From Anaerolineae bacterium (GTDB lineage: Bacteria > Chloroflexota > Anaerolineae > Anaerolineales > Anaerolineaceae), in contig JABLXM010000003.1 of assembly GCA_013177815.1 (NCBI GenBank), forward strand, positions 1-64,000: a DNA stretch of 64,000 bases, read 5' to 3'. Position numbers and translations under genes: made by a program. Below are positions 8,303 through 17,230 of the stretch, piece by piece. The notes beneath the pieces were generated by a model. The model was not told the origin of the DNA. It ran no database searches and saw nothing but the letters and a program-made list of their open reading frames with translations. Positions within the stretch are counted from its first letter, which is position 1. The number at the start of each line of letters is the position of its first letter.

Positions 8303-9460
8303 ATGCCAGCCAATATGACATCGCGCCAACGGCTGATGACCGCCATCGACCACCAGGAACCCGACCGGGTGCCGATCATCATCGGGACCAGTAACACCAC
8401 CGGGATAAAAATGCCGGCATATCGCGCCCTGAAGGATTATTTGGGCATTCAAGCGAAAGACAACTATATCTACGATTGGCAAGAACTGGGCACAGCAGCG
8501 CTGGATGAAGAAACCTTACAGCGCTTGCACAGCGACGCGCGCGGCGTGCTGGACCGCTTCCCTGCCTGGGTTTATGAACGCAATCGTGCCCGCCCGCCAC
8601 ACGATCCCTTCATTGATGACTGGGGCAGCGGGCAGAAAGAAGTCGAGCCGGGCGTGTGGTATCCGGGTATCCATCCAATGGCACAGGCAACGACGATAGA
8701 AGAGATCGAAGCCTACCCCTGGCCCGATATGGATGACCCCAGCCGTGTGGCGCACGTTCGCGAGCAAGCGCGCCAACTGGCGCAGGCGAACCAATATGGC
8801 ATCATCGGAACACCCTGGCTGCTCTTCCCATTCGAACGCGCCCACGCCATGCAAGGTTTGGATACCTTCCTCTACAATATGGCGAGTGACCCGGTCTTCT
8901 CACGTGCGCTGCTTGAAAAGATCGCTAGCCTGTGCAAGGTGCTGATGGGTCACTTCCTGGATGAGATCGGCGAAAATATCGACATCATCAAGATTGGCGA
9001 TGACCTTGGAACACAAGAAAGCCTGATGATTTCGCCCCGCATGTACCGGCAGATCCTCAAGCCCATCCATGCCGATTTCATTAAATTCATCAAATCAAAA
9101 ACAAATGCCAAGATCTTCTTCCATACCGATGGAGATGTCTTCAACCTGATCGACGATTTCATCGAGATCGGCGTGGACATCTTGAACCCGGTACAGACTT
9201 CCGCCGGCAAAATGTCGGACCTGGCAGCTTTGAAACAACGGTGGGGCAACCAACTGACCTTCTGCGGCGCGGTCGATACCCATCACTTCCTGCCGTTTGG
9301 CACGGTTCAAGAAGTGATGGACGAAGTCCATCGTGTGATCGATGTCATGGCGCCTGGCGGTGGCTATATCGTCACTTCGGTGCACACCATCATGGATGAA
9401 GTGCCGCCCCAGAATATCATGGCGATGGTCGAAGCAGTGGAAAAGTACGGGTATTATTGA
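8303..9460 (+). CDS. Uroporphyrinogen decarboxylase superfamily protein (not HemE)
   Basis: 385 residues; the ATG at 8303 follows AAAGGAG by 5 nt. It opens with SRQRLMTAIDHQEPDRVPI, the standard N-terminus of the UroD/MtaA superfamily, and keeps the TIM-barrel strand motifs KIGDDLGTQ, FFHTDGDVFNLIDDFIEIG and ending GGYIVTSVHTI. It lacks the HemE N-terminal substrate arginines, so porphyrin decarboxylation is unlikely. The methyltransferase relatives (MtaA/CmuA) bind zinc through an HxCG motif; here the matching motif is HTDG, without the Cys. It is therefore an uncharacterised branch, perhaps acting on a small methylated or carboxylated compound. It is a single gene, transcribed away from the exporter operon and converging on the nucleoside-type importer. 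Confidence 0.88.
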   Translation: MPANMTSRQRLMTAIDHQEPDRVPIIIGTSNTTGIKMPAYRALKDYLGIQAKDNYIYDWQELGTAALDEETLQRLHSDARGVLDRFPAWVYERNRARPPHDPFIDDWGSGQKEVEPGVWYPGIHPMAQATTIEEIEAYPWPDMDDPSRVAHVREQARQLAQANQYGIIGTPWLLFPFERAHAMQGLDTFLYNMASDPVFSRALLEKIASLCKVLMGHFLDEIGENIDIIKIGDDLGTQESLMISPRMYRQILKPIHADFIKFIKSKTNAKIFFHTDGDVFNLIDDFIEIGVDILNPVQTSAGKMSDLAALKQRWGNQLTFCGAVDTHHFLPFGTVQEVMDEVHRVIDVMAPGGGYIVTSVHTIMDEVPPQNIMAMVEAVEKYGYY

Positions 9461-9483
9461 TCGCCGGCTGAAGGAAATAAAAC

Positions 9484-9530
9484 AGGGGTTGTCCCTACAT
9501 GACGATGTCAACTTTGGGAACAACCCCTTT
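9484..9530. terminator. Bidirectional terminator between convergent genes
   Basis: AGGGGTTGTCCC (9484-9495) pairs with GGGAACAACCCCT (9516-9528) with one bulged base; the loop contains a smaller hairpin (ACAT-GACG-ATGT). TTT follows on the plus strand. It lies just after the UroD-like gene and before the end of the convergent permease gene. Confidence 0.7.
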
Positions 9531-9579
9531 ATCTTTACCCCAATCACTTACATTCTAGTCACGATTCCCGCCCGATTTT

Positions 9580-10878
9580 TTATTCCTTCTCGTACGGAAT
9601 ACCCTCCGCTGCCGGCGCCTGGCTGCGCCCCACAACACCGGCGAGGACGATGATCGTCGCCAGATAAGGCGCCATGCCGATGAATTCCGACGGCAGGGGA
9701 ACTTTGAGAAGCGACGCCTTGGCGGAGAGCGAATCAAAGAAACCGAACAACATGCCTGCGCCGAGCGCCCCAAAGGGGTTCCAGTTGCCAAAAATCATCG
9801 CCGCCAATCCGATGAAGCCGCGCCCCGCGGTCATCAATTCATCGAACCGCCCCGATGAGCCAAGCGAGAAGTACGTGCCGCCGAAACCAGCCATCATCCC
9901 ACCCAACACAACCGCCATATAGCGGGTGCGGATGACATTGATGCCCAGCGTATCCGCCGCCTTGGGATGTTCACCCACCGACCGCAAGCGCAGCCCCCAG
10001 CGCGTGTAGAACAACAGCACCGTCAAAACGACCACGAAAATGATCGTTGCGAACACATAAATGTTATGGTTGAACAGGATCGGTCCGATGAAGGGAATCT
10101 TGGAAACCAGGGGCACTTCCAACTGCGGGAACAACCCAGGTTCATTCAAATACTGATATTCCACTTTTTGGATGTATTTCGATGACAGGTAGGAGGTGAT
10201 GCCGGTGGCGAAAATATTGATGACCGTACCGGAGATGATCTGGTTGATCTTGTACTTGATCGAAAGCACACCATGAACAAGACCCAGCAACCCGCCGGCT
10301 ACAATGCCCGAGAGCATACCCAGCATCAGGTTGTGCGTCAGGCTGGCGAAGACGGTGCTAACGAATGCTGCCATCAACATCATGCCTTCGATTGCAATGT
10401 TGATTATGCCGGCGCGTTCACACAAAATGCCGGATAACGCGCCAATCGTAAGCGGCACCGAGCGCACCACCATCACACGCAATAAACCCGCCAGGTTGGT
10501 CGAACCGCCCGCAGTTGCCCATGCCAAAAAGCTGAATATAAAGAGGATCACCACCAGCGCCAGCGCACTATAGGTGCGTTTGCCAAAGCCACGCACGATC
10601 TGGTAAGCACCAATGGCAGCACATAACCCTGCGATGGCATTGAGATAAGGGACGGTTGGGAAGACCCAATCGCCTGCCTGCGCCGAAGCTCCCCCCGGCG
10701 TCATGACGAACGTGGTAATGACCCCACGCTCCAACTTCGCCACAAACACAAGCCAGATAAAGACCGCAATGCCGATAAAGATTAGCCCCATAACGATGCG
10801 GCGGCGGCGTTGCTGTCGGAGTATCCCTTCACTGACTTCAATATCGTTGGTTGTGTTATTCATTGTCGTTGTCGCCAT
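9580..10878 (-). CDS. Nucleoside-type ABC transporter permease (YufQ-like)
   Basis: A 432-residue inner-membrane permease of the BPD_transp_2 family, with about ten hydrophobic segments and the family motifs LCERAGIINIAIEGMML and GITVxxFATG-like region NIFATGITSYL. The C-terminus has the GAGMLFGFFD segment. It is the last gene of the leftward importer operon, starting 3 nt after the preceding permease stop. With that paralogue it should form the heterodimeric channel of a BmpA/PnrA-type nucleoside importer. The N-terminus is about 35 residues longer than the first membrane segment requires and is Thr/Asn-rich. Confidence 0.9.
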   Translation of the reverse strand: MATTTMNNTTNDIEVSEGILRQQRRRRIVMGLIFIGIAVFIWLVFVAKLERGVITTFVMTPGGASAQAGDWVFPTVPYLNAIAGLCAAIGAYQIVRGFGKRTYSALALVVILFIFSFLAWATAGGSTNLAGLLRVMVVRSVPLTIGALSGILCERAGIINIAIEGMMLMAAFVSTVFASLTHNLMLGMLSGIVAGGLLGLVHGVLSIKYKINQIISGTVINIFATGITSYLSSKYIQKVEYQYLNEPGLFPQLEVPLVSKIPFIGPILFNHNIYVFATIIFVVVLTVLLFYTRWGLRLRSVGEHPKAADTLGINVIRTRYMAVVLGGMMAGFGGTYFSLGSSGRFDELMTAGRGFIGLAAMIFGNWNPFGALGAGMLFGFFDSLSAKASLLKVPLPSEFIGMAPYLATIIVLAGVVGRSQAPAAEGIPYEKE

Positions 10879-10881
10879 GCG

Positions 10882-12138
10882 TCACTCTCCGGACCAGCTA
10901 CGTAGTGAGACCAGGTCTTCGGTATATTTTGGTTCCTTTAACCTGTAGATCGTACGGATGATCGCCGGTGCAGCAATAAATGCAAGGATCAAAGCCTGCA
11001 AGATCGAGACGATATCGATCGGCACCCCGACGGTCAATTGCATCGCCCGGGCGCCATTTCGTAGAAAGCCGAATAAAAGCGCCGAAAGCACCACCCCCAG
11101 CGGATGACTCTTGCCCAATAACGCCAAAGCGATGCTGTCGAAACCATAGCCCGACGAGAATGACGGTACAAGGCGGTGATTCAACCCAAGAACTTCATTG
11201 GCGCCTGCCAGACCAGCCAAGGCGCCCGACAGCACCATCGCCATAACTGTGCTGAGGGTTATCTTGATGCCGGCGTAACGCGCTGCGCTGGGGTTGGAGC
11301 CCACCATTCGCAGTTCCATCCCCCAGGTGGTCTTGAACAATAAGATGTATATTAATACTGCTACAAAAATCGCGACCAGAAATCCGATATGGAATCGGAT
11401 GGGGTCCTGGAAAAATTTGATCAATTTCGCGCTTTCCTCGATCACTGGCGTTTTAGGTGTATATTCGTTGGGATCCTTCATCGGGAATTTCAACAACCAG
11501 TCGGTCAAACGGAAGGCAATATAATTCATCATAATGGTCGTGATGACCTCGTGGGCACCGGTACGGGCTTTCAGCAAACCCGGTATGAAGCCCCAGATGG
11601 CACCTCCCAATGCCCCGATCAATAACGCCAGGGGGATATGAATGATAGCTGGCAAACCATGAATGGCGTAACCCGCCCAAACGCTGGCGACCGCACCCAT
11701 GAAGATCTGACCTTCGACACCAATATTGAACAGACCGGCGCGAAATCCAAGCGCCACCGCCAAACCAGCAAAGATATACGGTGTGGCTTGCACCAAACTC
11801 TCGAAGAAGGGGTTGATCGCCCGTCGAATCGTCAACGGGTCGCCGCTTTCAAAAGCCGCCCGGATCTTCTCCGGGCTGCCGAAAGCACCGGTAAACAACG
11901 CCACGTAAGTGTTCCAGGCTGTTGACAGGCTGGTCTTGATGCCTTCCCAAGCCGATAGCTTGAAGGCAGCGTAGACCTCGTCTGTCGTGGCAGCGACCAA
12001 CACGCCGCCCAGGATGATGCCTGTCAGGATCGCCAGAACGATGACGGTGATATTATTGCGTGAGAGTTCTTCCAAAAAGATGGCAAAGCCGGTTTTCTTC
12101 TCTTCGTGAGGGGTTTCAGTTGTCGTTTCTGTTGTCAT
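10882..12138 (-). CDS. Nucleoside-type ABC transporter permease (YufP-like)
   Basis: A 418-residue BPD_transp_2 permease. After a polar, Thr/Glu-rich start there is a membrane segment at about 30-55, an external stretch, then the conserved block TPYIFAGLAVALGFRAGLFN and IGVEGQIFMGAVASVWAGY, and later TTIMMNYIAF and LVPSFSSGYGFDSIALALLG. These are diagnostic of the nucleoside/purine branch (NupP/YufP, RnsC). It begins 10 nt after the ATPase stop and is followed at 3 nt by the second permease. Confidence 0.92.
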   Translation of the reverse strand: MTTETTTETPHEEKKTGFAIFLEELSRNNITVIVLAILTGIILGGVLVAATTDEVYAAFKLSAWEGIKTSLSTAWNTYVALFTGAFGSPEKIRAAFESGDPLTIRRAINPFFESLVQATPYIFAGLAVALGFRAGLFNIGVEGQIFMGAVASVWAGYAIHGLPAIIHIPLALLIGALGGAIWGFIPGLLKARTGAHEVITTIMMNYIAFRLTDWLLKFPMKDPNEYTPKTPVIEESAKLIKFFQDPIRFHIGFLVAIFVAVLIYILLFKTTWGMELRMVGSNPSAARYAGIKITLSTVMAMVLSGALAGLAGANEVLGLNHRLVPSFSSGYGFDSIALALLGKSHPLGVVLSALLFGFLRNGARAMQLTVGVPIDIVSILQALILAFIAAPAIIRTIYRLKEPKYTEDLVSLRSWSGE

Positions 12139-12148
12139 TTCTGCACCT

Positions 12149-13714
12149 TTAGGTGATCAGTATTTGGCTTTCGCCACGCGCGAGTTCCTGCTTCTGCTCT
12201 GCGGTCAGCGTGACCCCTGCCATCAACAAACCCAACATCTCCTTGGTGGCAGTATCGGCATCGACAATATCCAGCACCTTTCCGCGGTACATGACTGCGA
12301 TGCGGTCCGATAACTGCATCACCTCGTCCAACTCGGTGGATACCAACAACACGGCGCACCCTTCATCGCGTTTTTTGATCAGTTGTTTATGAATGTATTC
12401 GATCGAGCCGACATCCAAACCACGAGTGGGTTGAGAGGCGATCAACAATTTGATTGGTCGAGAAAATTCGCGCGCCACGATCACCTTTTGCTGGTTGCCG
12501 CCTGAAAGCGAGCTCACCGGTGTCGCCACATTAGGAGTGCGAATATCGAATGCCTCCACCAGTTCTTGTCCACTCTGCAGGATGACTTTTTGATCCAGCC
12601 AAGCACGATGACTGAAAGGCGGCAAGTAATAGGTATTCATCACCAGGTTATCTGCCACCGAGAACGCCAGCACCAAGCCATCCTTCTGGCGATCCTCCGG
12701 TATATGAGCAGTTCCCAATTCAGTCACCTGTCGCGGTGAGGCTTTGGTCACATCATGTCCCAGGACGGCTATCTTGCCATCAATGGGTGGCATCAGACCG
12801 GTCAACGCCTGCACCAATTCAGTTTGCCCATTTCCCTGTACGCCGGCAACCCCTAAAACTTCGCCTGAGCGAACCTCGAAACTGATGCCATCCACCGCAA
12901 CAGACCCACGGGGGTCCAGCACCTTTAATTGATCAACATCCAGCACCACCTCCTCAGGTTGGGCATGCGTTTTATCGACCACCAGGTTGACATCCCGTCC
13001 GACCATCATGGCTGCCAGGTCATTCATCGTCGCGTCTGATGGCTTGGTCGTTCCAACCACTTTCCCGCCCCGGATGACCGTGATACGATCAGCACATTCC
13101 AACACTTCTTTCAACTTGTGGGTGATGAATATGATGGACTTCCCTTGCTGTTGCAGCGTGCCCATGATCTTGAACAACTCATCCACCTCTTGGGGCGTCA
13201 AGACCGCGGTGGGCTCATCCATGATCAGGATATCCGCATTACGGAAAAGCAGTTTGATGATCTCTACCCGTTGTTGCGCCCCAACCGGCAGATCCCGGAT
13301 GTAAGCATTGGGGTCGATGGCGAGATTATAGGTGTTCGAGATCTCCCGCACCTTTTCGGCTGCGCGTTTTCGATCTAGAAAACCGCCCGCCCGAACGTAT
13401 TCATCCCCCAGCATCACATTCTCGGTGACGGTGAAGACGGGCACCAGCATGAAATGCTGGTGCACCATGCCAACCCCGGCTTTGATGGCATCGGTCGGGG
13501 AATTTACCTCGATGCGTTGACCATTCACGATGATTTCGCCCTCGTCCTGCTGGTATAAACCGTACAGGATGTTCATGAGCGTGCTCTTGCCTGCGCCATT
13601 TTCCCCCAACAGAGCGTGAACTTCACCTTTTTCCAATGTCAGATCGATATGGTCGTTCGCCAATACTCCCGGAAAACGCTTAGTGATTCCTCGAAGTTCT
13701 AGGATTGGAGCCAT
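12149..13714 (-). CDS. Nucleoside-type ABC transporter double ATPase (YufO-like)
   Basis: A 521-residue protein with two tandem ATP-binding domains, as in sugar and nucleoside importers. Domain 1 has Walker A GENGAGKST (about 36-44), LPVGAQQRVEI and Walker B ILIMDEPTAVLTP. Domain 2 (from about 265) has GVQGNGQTE in place of a canonical Walker A and SLSGGNQQKVI with LLIASQPTRGLDVGS; the degenerate second P-loop and the SQPTRGLD Walker B region are normal for this family. It is separated from the upstream lipoprotein gene by 125 bp containing a hairpin. It powers uptake through the two downstream permeases. Confidence 0.93.
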   Translation of the reverse strand: MAPILELRGITKRFPGVLANDHIDLTLEKGEVHALLGENGAGKSTLMNILYGLYQQDEGEIIVNGQRIEVNSPTDAIKAGVGMVHQHFMLVPVFTVTENVMLGDEYVRAGGFLDRKRAAEKVREISNTYNLAIDPNAYIRDLPVGAQQRVEIIKLLFRNADILIMDEPTAVLTPQEVDELFKIMGTLQQQGKSIIFITHKLKEVLECADRITVIRGGKVVGTTKPSDATMNDLAAMMVGRDVNLVVDKTHAQPEEVVLDVDQLKVLDPRGSVAVDGISFEVRSGEVLGVAGVQGNGQTELVQALTGLMPPIDGKIAVLGHDVTKASPRQVTELGTAHIPEDRQKDGLVLAFSVADNLVMNTYYLPPFSHRAWLDQKVILQSGQELVEAFDIRTPNVATPVSSLSGGNQQKVIVAREFSRPIKLLIASQPTRGLDVGSIEYIHKQLIKKRDEGCAVLLVSTELDEVMQLSDRIAVMYRGKVLDIVDADTATKEMLGLLMAGVTLTAEQKQELARGESQILIT

Positions 13715-13784
13715 GTCTCCCTCATTTTAATACTGGAATTCGAACGGCGACCCTATTTTACCATAAGGGGATTCATATAAGAAA

Positions 13785-13817
13785 ATTAGGAGCCAGGAAC
13801 AACTCCCGGCTCCTAAT
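13785..13817 (-). terminator. Intercistronic hairpin after the binding-protein gene
   Basis: ATTAGGAGCC (13785-13794) pairs perfectly with GGCTCCTAAT (13808-13817) around a 13-nt loop, followed on the minus strand by a T-rich stretch. It sits between the substrate-binding lipoprotein gene and the transporter ATPase gene, where partial termination or mRNA protection would keep the binding protein in excess over the membrane components. Confidence 0.65.
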
Positions 13818-13839
13818 AATTAATCAACCTGCCGCAGGT

Positions 13840-14958
13840 TTAGCGGGCGGGCATGGTGGGAACTTCACCCGAGACGATCTGGGGGATGAGGGCTTCGATC
13901 TCAGCCATGAGTTCAGCCGGGACCTGGCTTTCCCAGGCAGTACCGTACGCCAGTCCAACGCCTTCATTTTCGAGCGTCAACATGTAATCCTGACCGCCAA
14001 CGAAGGTGCCATCCTGAGCCTGCATGATGGCGTCGTGGACGAAGACATCGATCTTCTTCAGGGCGCTCGCCAGGATGTAATCCGCCTTGTCGGGGTTGGC
14101 AACTGACCAATCGTTGTCAACACCGATCAACAGACCGGTGCCGCGTTCCTGCATGACCGCCAGAGTGCCCAGACCAACAGGACCGGCGACGGGCATGATG
14201 ATGTCAGCGCCTTCATCGAGCAACTGTTCGCCCAACGCGCGACCGTCATCCAGACTTTCGAAGTTACCAACTTCCAAGCCCTTCTGGGTCTCCATATCCC
14301 AACCCAGGACCTCGACTTCGGTGCCATGCACTTCATTGTATTTGGCAACACCCATGGCATAGCCATCCATGAACGCCTGCGTGGCGGGGAACAAGATGCC
14401 AACGTAGGTGCCGACCTTACCGGTCTCGGTCATACCGGCTGCCAGGTAGCCAGCCAGGAAGGTCGCCTGATCGATCTGGGAAGCATTACCGAGAACGTTC
14501 GCCTTACCAGAGTTACCAGAATCGACGATCGCAAACTTCTGGTCGGGATTGGCGTCGGCGGCTGCGGATGTGGCGTCAGCCAGCAAGAAACCGACCGAAA
14601 TGATGATATCGCAACCATCTTCCAGGAATGCGTTGATGTTGACCTCGTAATCCGACTGCTGTTGCGATTCGAGATATTTCACCTCGGCGCCGAAATCGGT
14701 GGCAGCTTGCTGCATACCCAGCCAAGCCGTGGCATTGAAGGATTTGTCATCGATACCACCCACGTCGGTGACCTGGCAGGCTTTGATCGCCATCGCCGGT
14801 TCCTCCGGCGCAGCCTGGGTTGGTTCCGCCGGCACTGCGGTCGGCAACGCTTCCGTCGGCACAACCGGTTCTTCAGTCACAGCAGTTGGACCGCAAGCAG
14901 CCAACACCATGCTGAAAAGGACCAACATTGAAAGCATTACATAGAACTTCTTGGTCAT
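13840..14958 (-). CDS. BMP-family (PnrA-like) substrate-binding lipoprotein
   Basis: 372 residues. The signal peptide ends in a lipobox, VLAAC, with Cys22 the predicted lipidated residue, followed by a Pro/Thr/Glu-rich linker to about residue 55. The mature part begins KACQVTDVGGIDDKSFNATAWLG, the signature of the Bmp/Med family of nucleoside-binding proteins, with GFLLADATSAAADANPDQKF and later GVDNDWSVANPDK. It should capture purine or other nucleosides outside the membrane for the importer encoded downstream. GGAGAGAG lies just before the ATG at 14958. It has its own promoter and ends at a hairpin, so it is probably the most abundant product of the operon. Confidence 0.94.
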   Translation of the reverse strand: MTKKFYVMLSMLVLFSMVLAACGPTAVTEEPVVPTEALPTAVPAEPTQAAPEEPAMAIKACQVTDVGGIDDKSFNATAWLGMQQAATDFGAEVKYLESQQQSDYEVNINAFLEDGCDIIISVGFLLADATSAAADANPDQKFAIVDSGNSGKANVLGNASQIDQATFLAGYLAAGMTETGKVGTYVGILFPATQAFMDGYAMGVAKYNEVHGTEVEVLGWDMETQKGLEVGNFESLDDGRALGEQLLDEGADIIMPVAGPVGLGTLAVMQERGTGLLIGVDNDWSVANPDKADYILASALKKIDVFVHDAIMQAQDGTFVGGQDYMLTLENEGVGLAYGTAWESQVPAELMAEIEALIPQIVSGEVPTMPAR

Positions 14959-15026
14959 GTTTCTCTCTCCTTATTTTGTGGTTGAAATATGATTTTCCGA
15001 GAGGTCAATCCGATTCCCTCTCACAC

Positions 15027-15062
15027 ACTACGTAGTATACTGCAACCTGTAAAGGGGCGCAA
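15027..15062 (-). promoter_or_regulatory. Promoter of the nucleoside importer operon
   Basis: Minus strand TTGCGC (15057-15062), 17-nt spacer, TATACT (15034-15039). A perfect 10-bp palindrome, ACTACGTAGT (15027-15036), overlaps the -10 box and could bind a repressor. The remaining leader shows a short GAGAGG/CCTCTC pairing but no recognisable purine riboswitch. Confidence 0.65.
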
Positions 15063-15089
15063 GAGATTTTTTGTTCACACGCATGGTCA

Positions 15090-16364
15090 TCACACCGTAA
15101 CGCTGGTAGACTCATCAACCGCCTCACCCCGTCTGACGCCGATCATCATCACCAGCGCCAACGCCAAAGAAATTGGGCTGACGAGCATGACCATGCTGTA
15201 GGAATTGCCGCTGAGCTGAATGATCCAACCGTACAGGATCGGTCCGGTGATGGCAGCCAGGGTGGAGAACAGATAATACAATCCGGTAAATGTTCCGATC
15301 CGTGACGCGTCCGTCATATCGACCACCATCGGCAGGGAATTGATGTTGATCAGCGCCCAGGCGATGCCCAAACCCATCAGGATCAACCCAACCACCGGCA
15401 CCTTACCCAAGACGGGAAGCGTTGTGATCAAAATGGTGAGGGTTTCCACCGGCAGAAAGAACATGGCTGCCACACCGATGATCATCAGCACGATGCCGAC
15501 CATGATCGTCCACCGTCTGCCGATCGCGCCGCCAATGTATCCCGCCGGCAGTGCGAAGATCACGAAAAACAGTGAGAGTTGCCCCAACAACCTGGCGCCA
15601 TCGGCAGCCGTCATGCCAAGATGATTCTTGGCATAAAGTGTAAAGAAGGCTTCGATACCGTTATACGCCACGAACCAAAAGAAGATCGCCAGCAGAATAC
15701 GCAAGGCGCTCTTCTCTTTGTCCACAAAAACCTCTTTCACGCTTTTGAGCAGGTTAGGCTTTTCCTCGCCGCCAAAAGCGTCCGGGGCAATTTGCGGTTC
15801 CTTGATGAAAATAAACACCAGCACAGCCGCCAGCACCACCAGTCCGGCGCCCAGCCAAAATGGATAGGCTGGGTTTATCTCGTAAAGCGACGCCCCGTAA
15901 AGAAAGGCGATGATCGCGCCAATCCCGCCCATGAAGTTGATGATGCCGTTGGCTTGCGAGCGGTATTTGGACGGTGTGATATCCGGCATTAGCGCCACCA
16001 CCGGCGTGCGCCACACCGCCATGCTGAGCAGCAACATCAGCGCCGCAAAGAAGAATAGCGCCAGACTTTCAGTCAGTGGCAAGAAGATGAAAGCCACTGC
16101 TGCGATAGGCGCGCCGACCAAAATGAACGGCATGCGACGCCCGATGCGCGTGCGCAAGTTGTCCGAGAGCGCGCCAACCGTCGGTTGGATGAACAAAGCA
16201 GCAATATTGTCCAAAGTCATGAAGATGCCAATCACCCCGGCAGCCAGCATGAAGCGGCTTTCCAGGAAGATGGGCACAAAAGCGTTATAAACACTCCAGA
16301 TGACGCTCACGCCAAAGAAGCCAAATCCCAACAAGAAGGTCTTGCCAAAGTCGAATTTCATCAT
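15090..16364 (-). CDS. MFS transporter (GPH/SLC45-like)
   Basis: A 424-residue major facilitator protein with about twelve membrane segments. The N-terminal half has the MFS loop motif [19 protein letters not shown], as in sugar transporters of the GPH/SLC45 type; a central cytoplasmic loop at about 205-225 follows FIFIKEPQ. The second half begins after [13 protein letters not shown]. The gene overlaps the end of trmD: the first ATG (16364) overlaps the TGA, but the preceding GGGAGG is too close to it, so initiation may occur at the adjacent second ATG (16361). The substrate is unknown; a glycoside or disaccharide is a reasonable guess. Confidence 0.85.
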   Translation of the reverse strand: MMKFDFGKTFLLGFGFFGVSVIWSVYNAFVPIFLESRFMLAAGVIGIFMTLDNIAALFIQPTVGALSDNLRTRIGRRMPFILVGAPIAAVAFIFLPLTESLALFFFAALMLLLSMAVWRTPVVALMPDITPSKYRSQANGIINFMGGIGAIIAFLYGASLYEINPAYPFWLGAGLVVLAAVLVFIFIKEPQIAPDAFGGEEKPNLLKSVKEVFVDKEKSALRILLAIFFWFVAYNGIEAFFTLYAKNHLGMTAADGARLLGQLSLFFVIFALPAGYIGGAIGRRWTIMVGIVLMIIGVAAMFFLPVETLTILITTLPVLGKVPVVGLILMGLGIAWALININSLPMVVDMTDASRIGTFTGLYYLFSTLAAITGPILYGWIIQLSGNSYSMVMLVSPISLALALVMMIGVRRGEAVDESTSVTV

Positions 16365-17113
16365 TCCTCCCGCTCTTCATCGTTCATTGTGGATTTCATT
16401 TCTTCGATCAGGTCGCGCTCTGCCTGGGTCAAGTGGGCATTTTCCAACATATCCGGTCGTTTACCCAGTGTGCGCGCCAGTGATTGTTGCCGGCGCCAGC
16501 GTGCGATCTGCGCGTGGTTTCCGGAAACCAGCACCTCCGGTACTTGCCAGCCGCGAAATTCTACCGGTCGGGTGTAATGTGGGTATTCCAGCAATCCGGT
16601 GGCGTGCGAATCATCCAGCGCGCCATCCGGGTCTCCCAGTGCGCCTGGCAGCAGCCGAGCCACCGCATCGATCAACACCAGCGCCGGCAGTTCGCCACCG
16701 GTTAGCACGTAATCACCGATCGAGATCTCGTCAGTGACCAGGTGTTGCCGAATGCGCTCATCGACACCTTCGTAACGCCCGCACAACACGGCAATATGCG
16801 GATGCTTCGCCAGGTCTTGCACGGTTGCCTGATCCAGAACACGCCCTTGCGGTGTCATCAGTATGACCGGGCAAACCGGCGGTGCACCCAGTATCATCTC
16901 CACCGCCCTGAACACCGGCTCCGGTTTCATCACCATCCCGCCACCGCCCCCGTAAGGAGCATCATCGGTGACATGGTGCTTATCCGTCGTGTAGGCGCGG
17001 ATATCGTGGACGTTGACGGTAAGCAAGCCGTTCTCCATTGCCCTTTTGATGATGCTCAATTCCAGGTAGGGTGGAAAAGCACTCGGCAGCAGTGAGAATA
17101 CGTCGATCTGCAT
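16361..17113 (-). CDS. trmD: tRNA (guanine37-N1)-methyltransferase
   Basis: 250 residues, the usual TrmD length. It methylates G37 in tRNAs with G36, using S-adenosylmethionine, to prevent frameshifting. The trefoil-knot SAM site is clear: [31 protein letters not shown], then [30 protein letters not shown], followed by the C-terminal motif [20 protein letters not shown]. It is not in the usual rpsP-rimM-trmD-rplS cluster; its only operon partner is the overlapping MFS gene. A -10 box ends 6 nt before the ATG, which predicts a leaderless message. Confidence 0.97.
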   Translation of the reverse strand: MQIDVFSLLPSAFPPYLELSIIKRAMENGLLTVNVHDIRAYTTDKHHVTDDAPYGGGGGMVMKPEPVFRAVEMILGAPPVCPVILMTPQGRVLDQATVQDLAKHPHIAVLCGRYEGVDERIRQHLVTDEISIGDYVLTGGELPALVLIDAVARLLPGALGDPDGALDDSHATGLLEYPHYTRPVEFRGWQVPEVLVSGNHAQIARWRRQQSLARTLGKRPDMLENAHLTQAERDLIEEMKSTMNDEEREE

Positions 17114-17119
17114 GATGAG

Positions 17120-17148
17120 ATTTTAGTCGCATCGACCTGAATGAGCAA
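17120..17148 (-). promoter_or_regulatory. Promoter of trmD, predicted leaderless
   Basis: Minus strand TTGCTC (17143-17148), 17-nt spacer, TAAAAT (17120-17125), then CTCATC and the ATG. The expected transcription start coincides with the start codon, and no Shine-Dalgarno sequence is present. Confidence 0.6.
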
Positions 17149-17195
17149 GCCGGATTAACAGGAATTAAGAGATATTCCGGATGTGGTATGCCTTC

Positions 17196-17224
17196 TTGAC
17201 GCTGGTATTCATTAACGTTATGAT
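17196..17224 (+). promoter_or_regulatory. Promoter of the TPR operon, predicted leaderless
   Basis: TTGACG (17196-17201), 17-nt spacer, TATGAT (17219-17224), then GAAAAC and the ATG at 17231. Transcription should start at or next to the A of the ATG. It is divergent from the trmD promoter within the same 117-bp gap. Confidence 0.7.
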
Positions 17225-17230
17225 GAAAAC

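Noticed and set aside
14959-15033. Purine riboswitch in the leader of the nucleoside importer operon
   Set aside because: Expected because such operons can be purine-regulated, but only a short GAGAGG/CCTCTC pairing is present and the conserved three-way junction is not seen.
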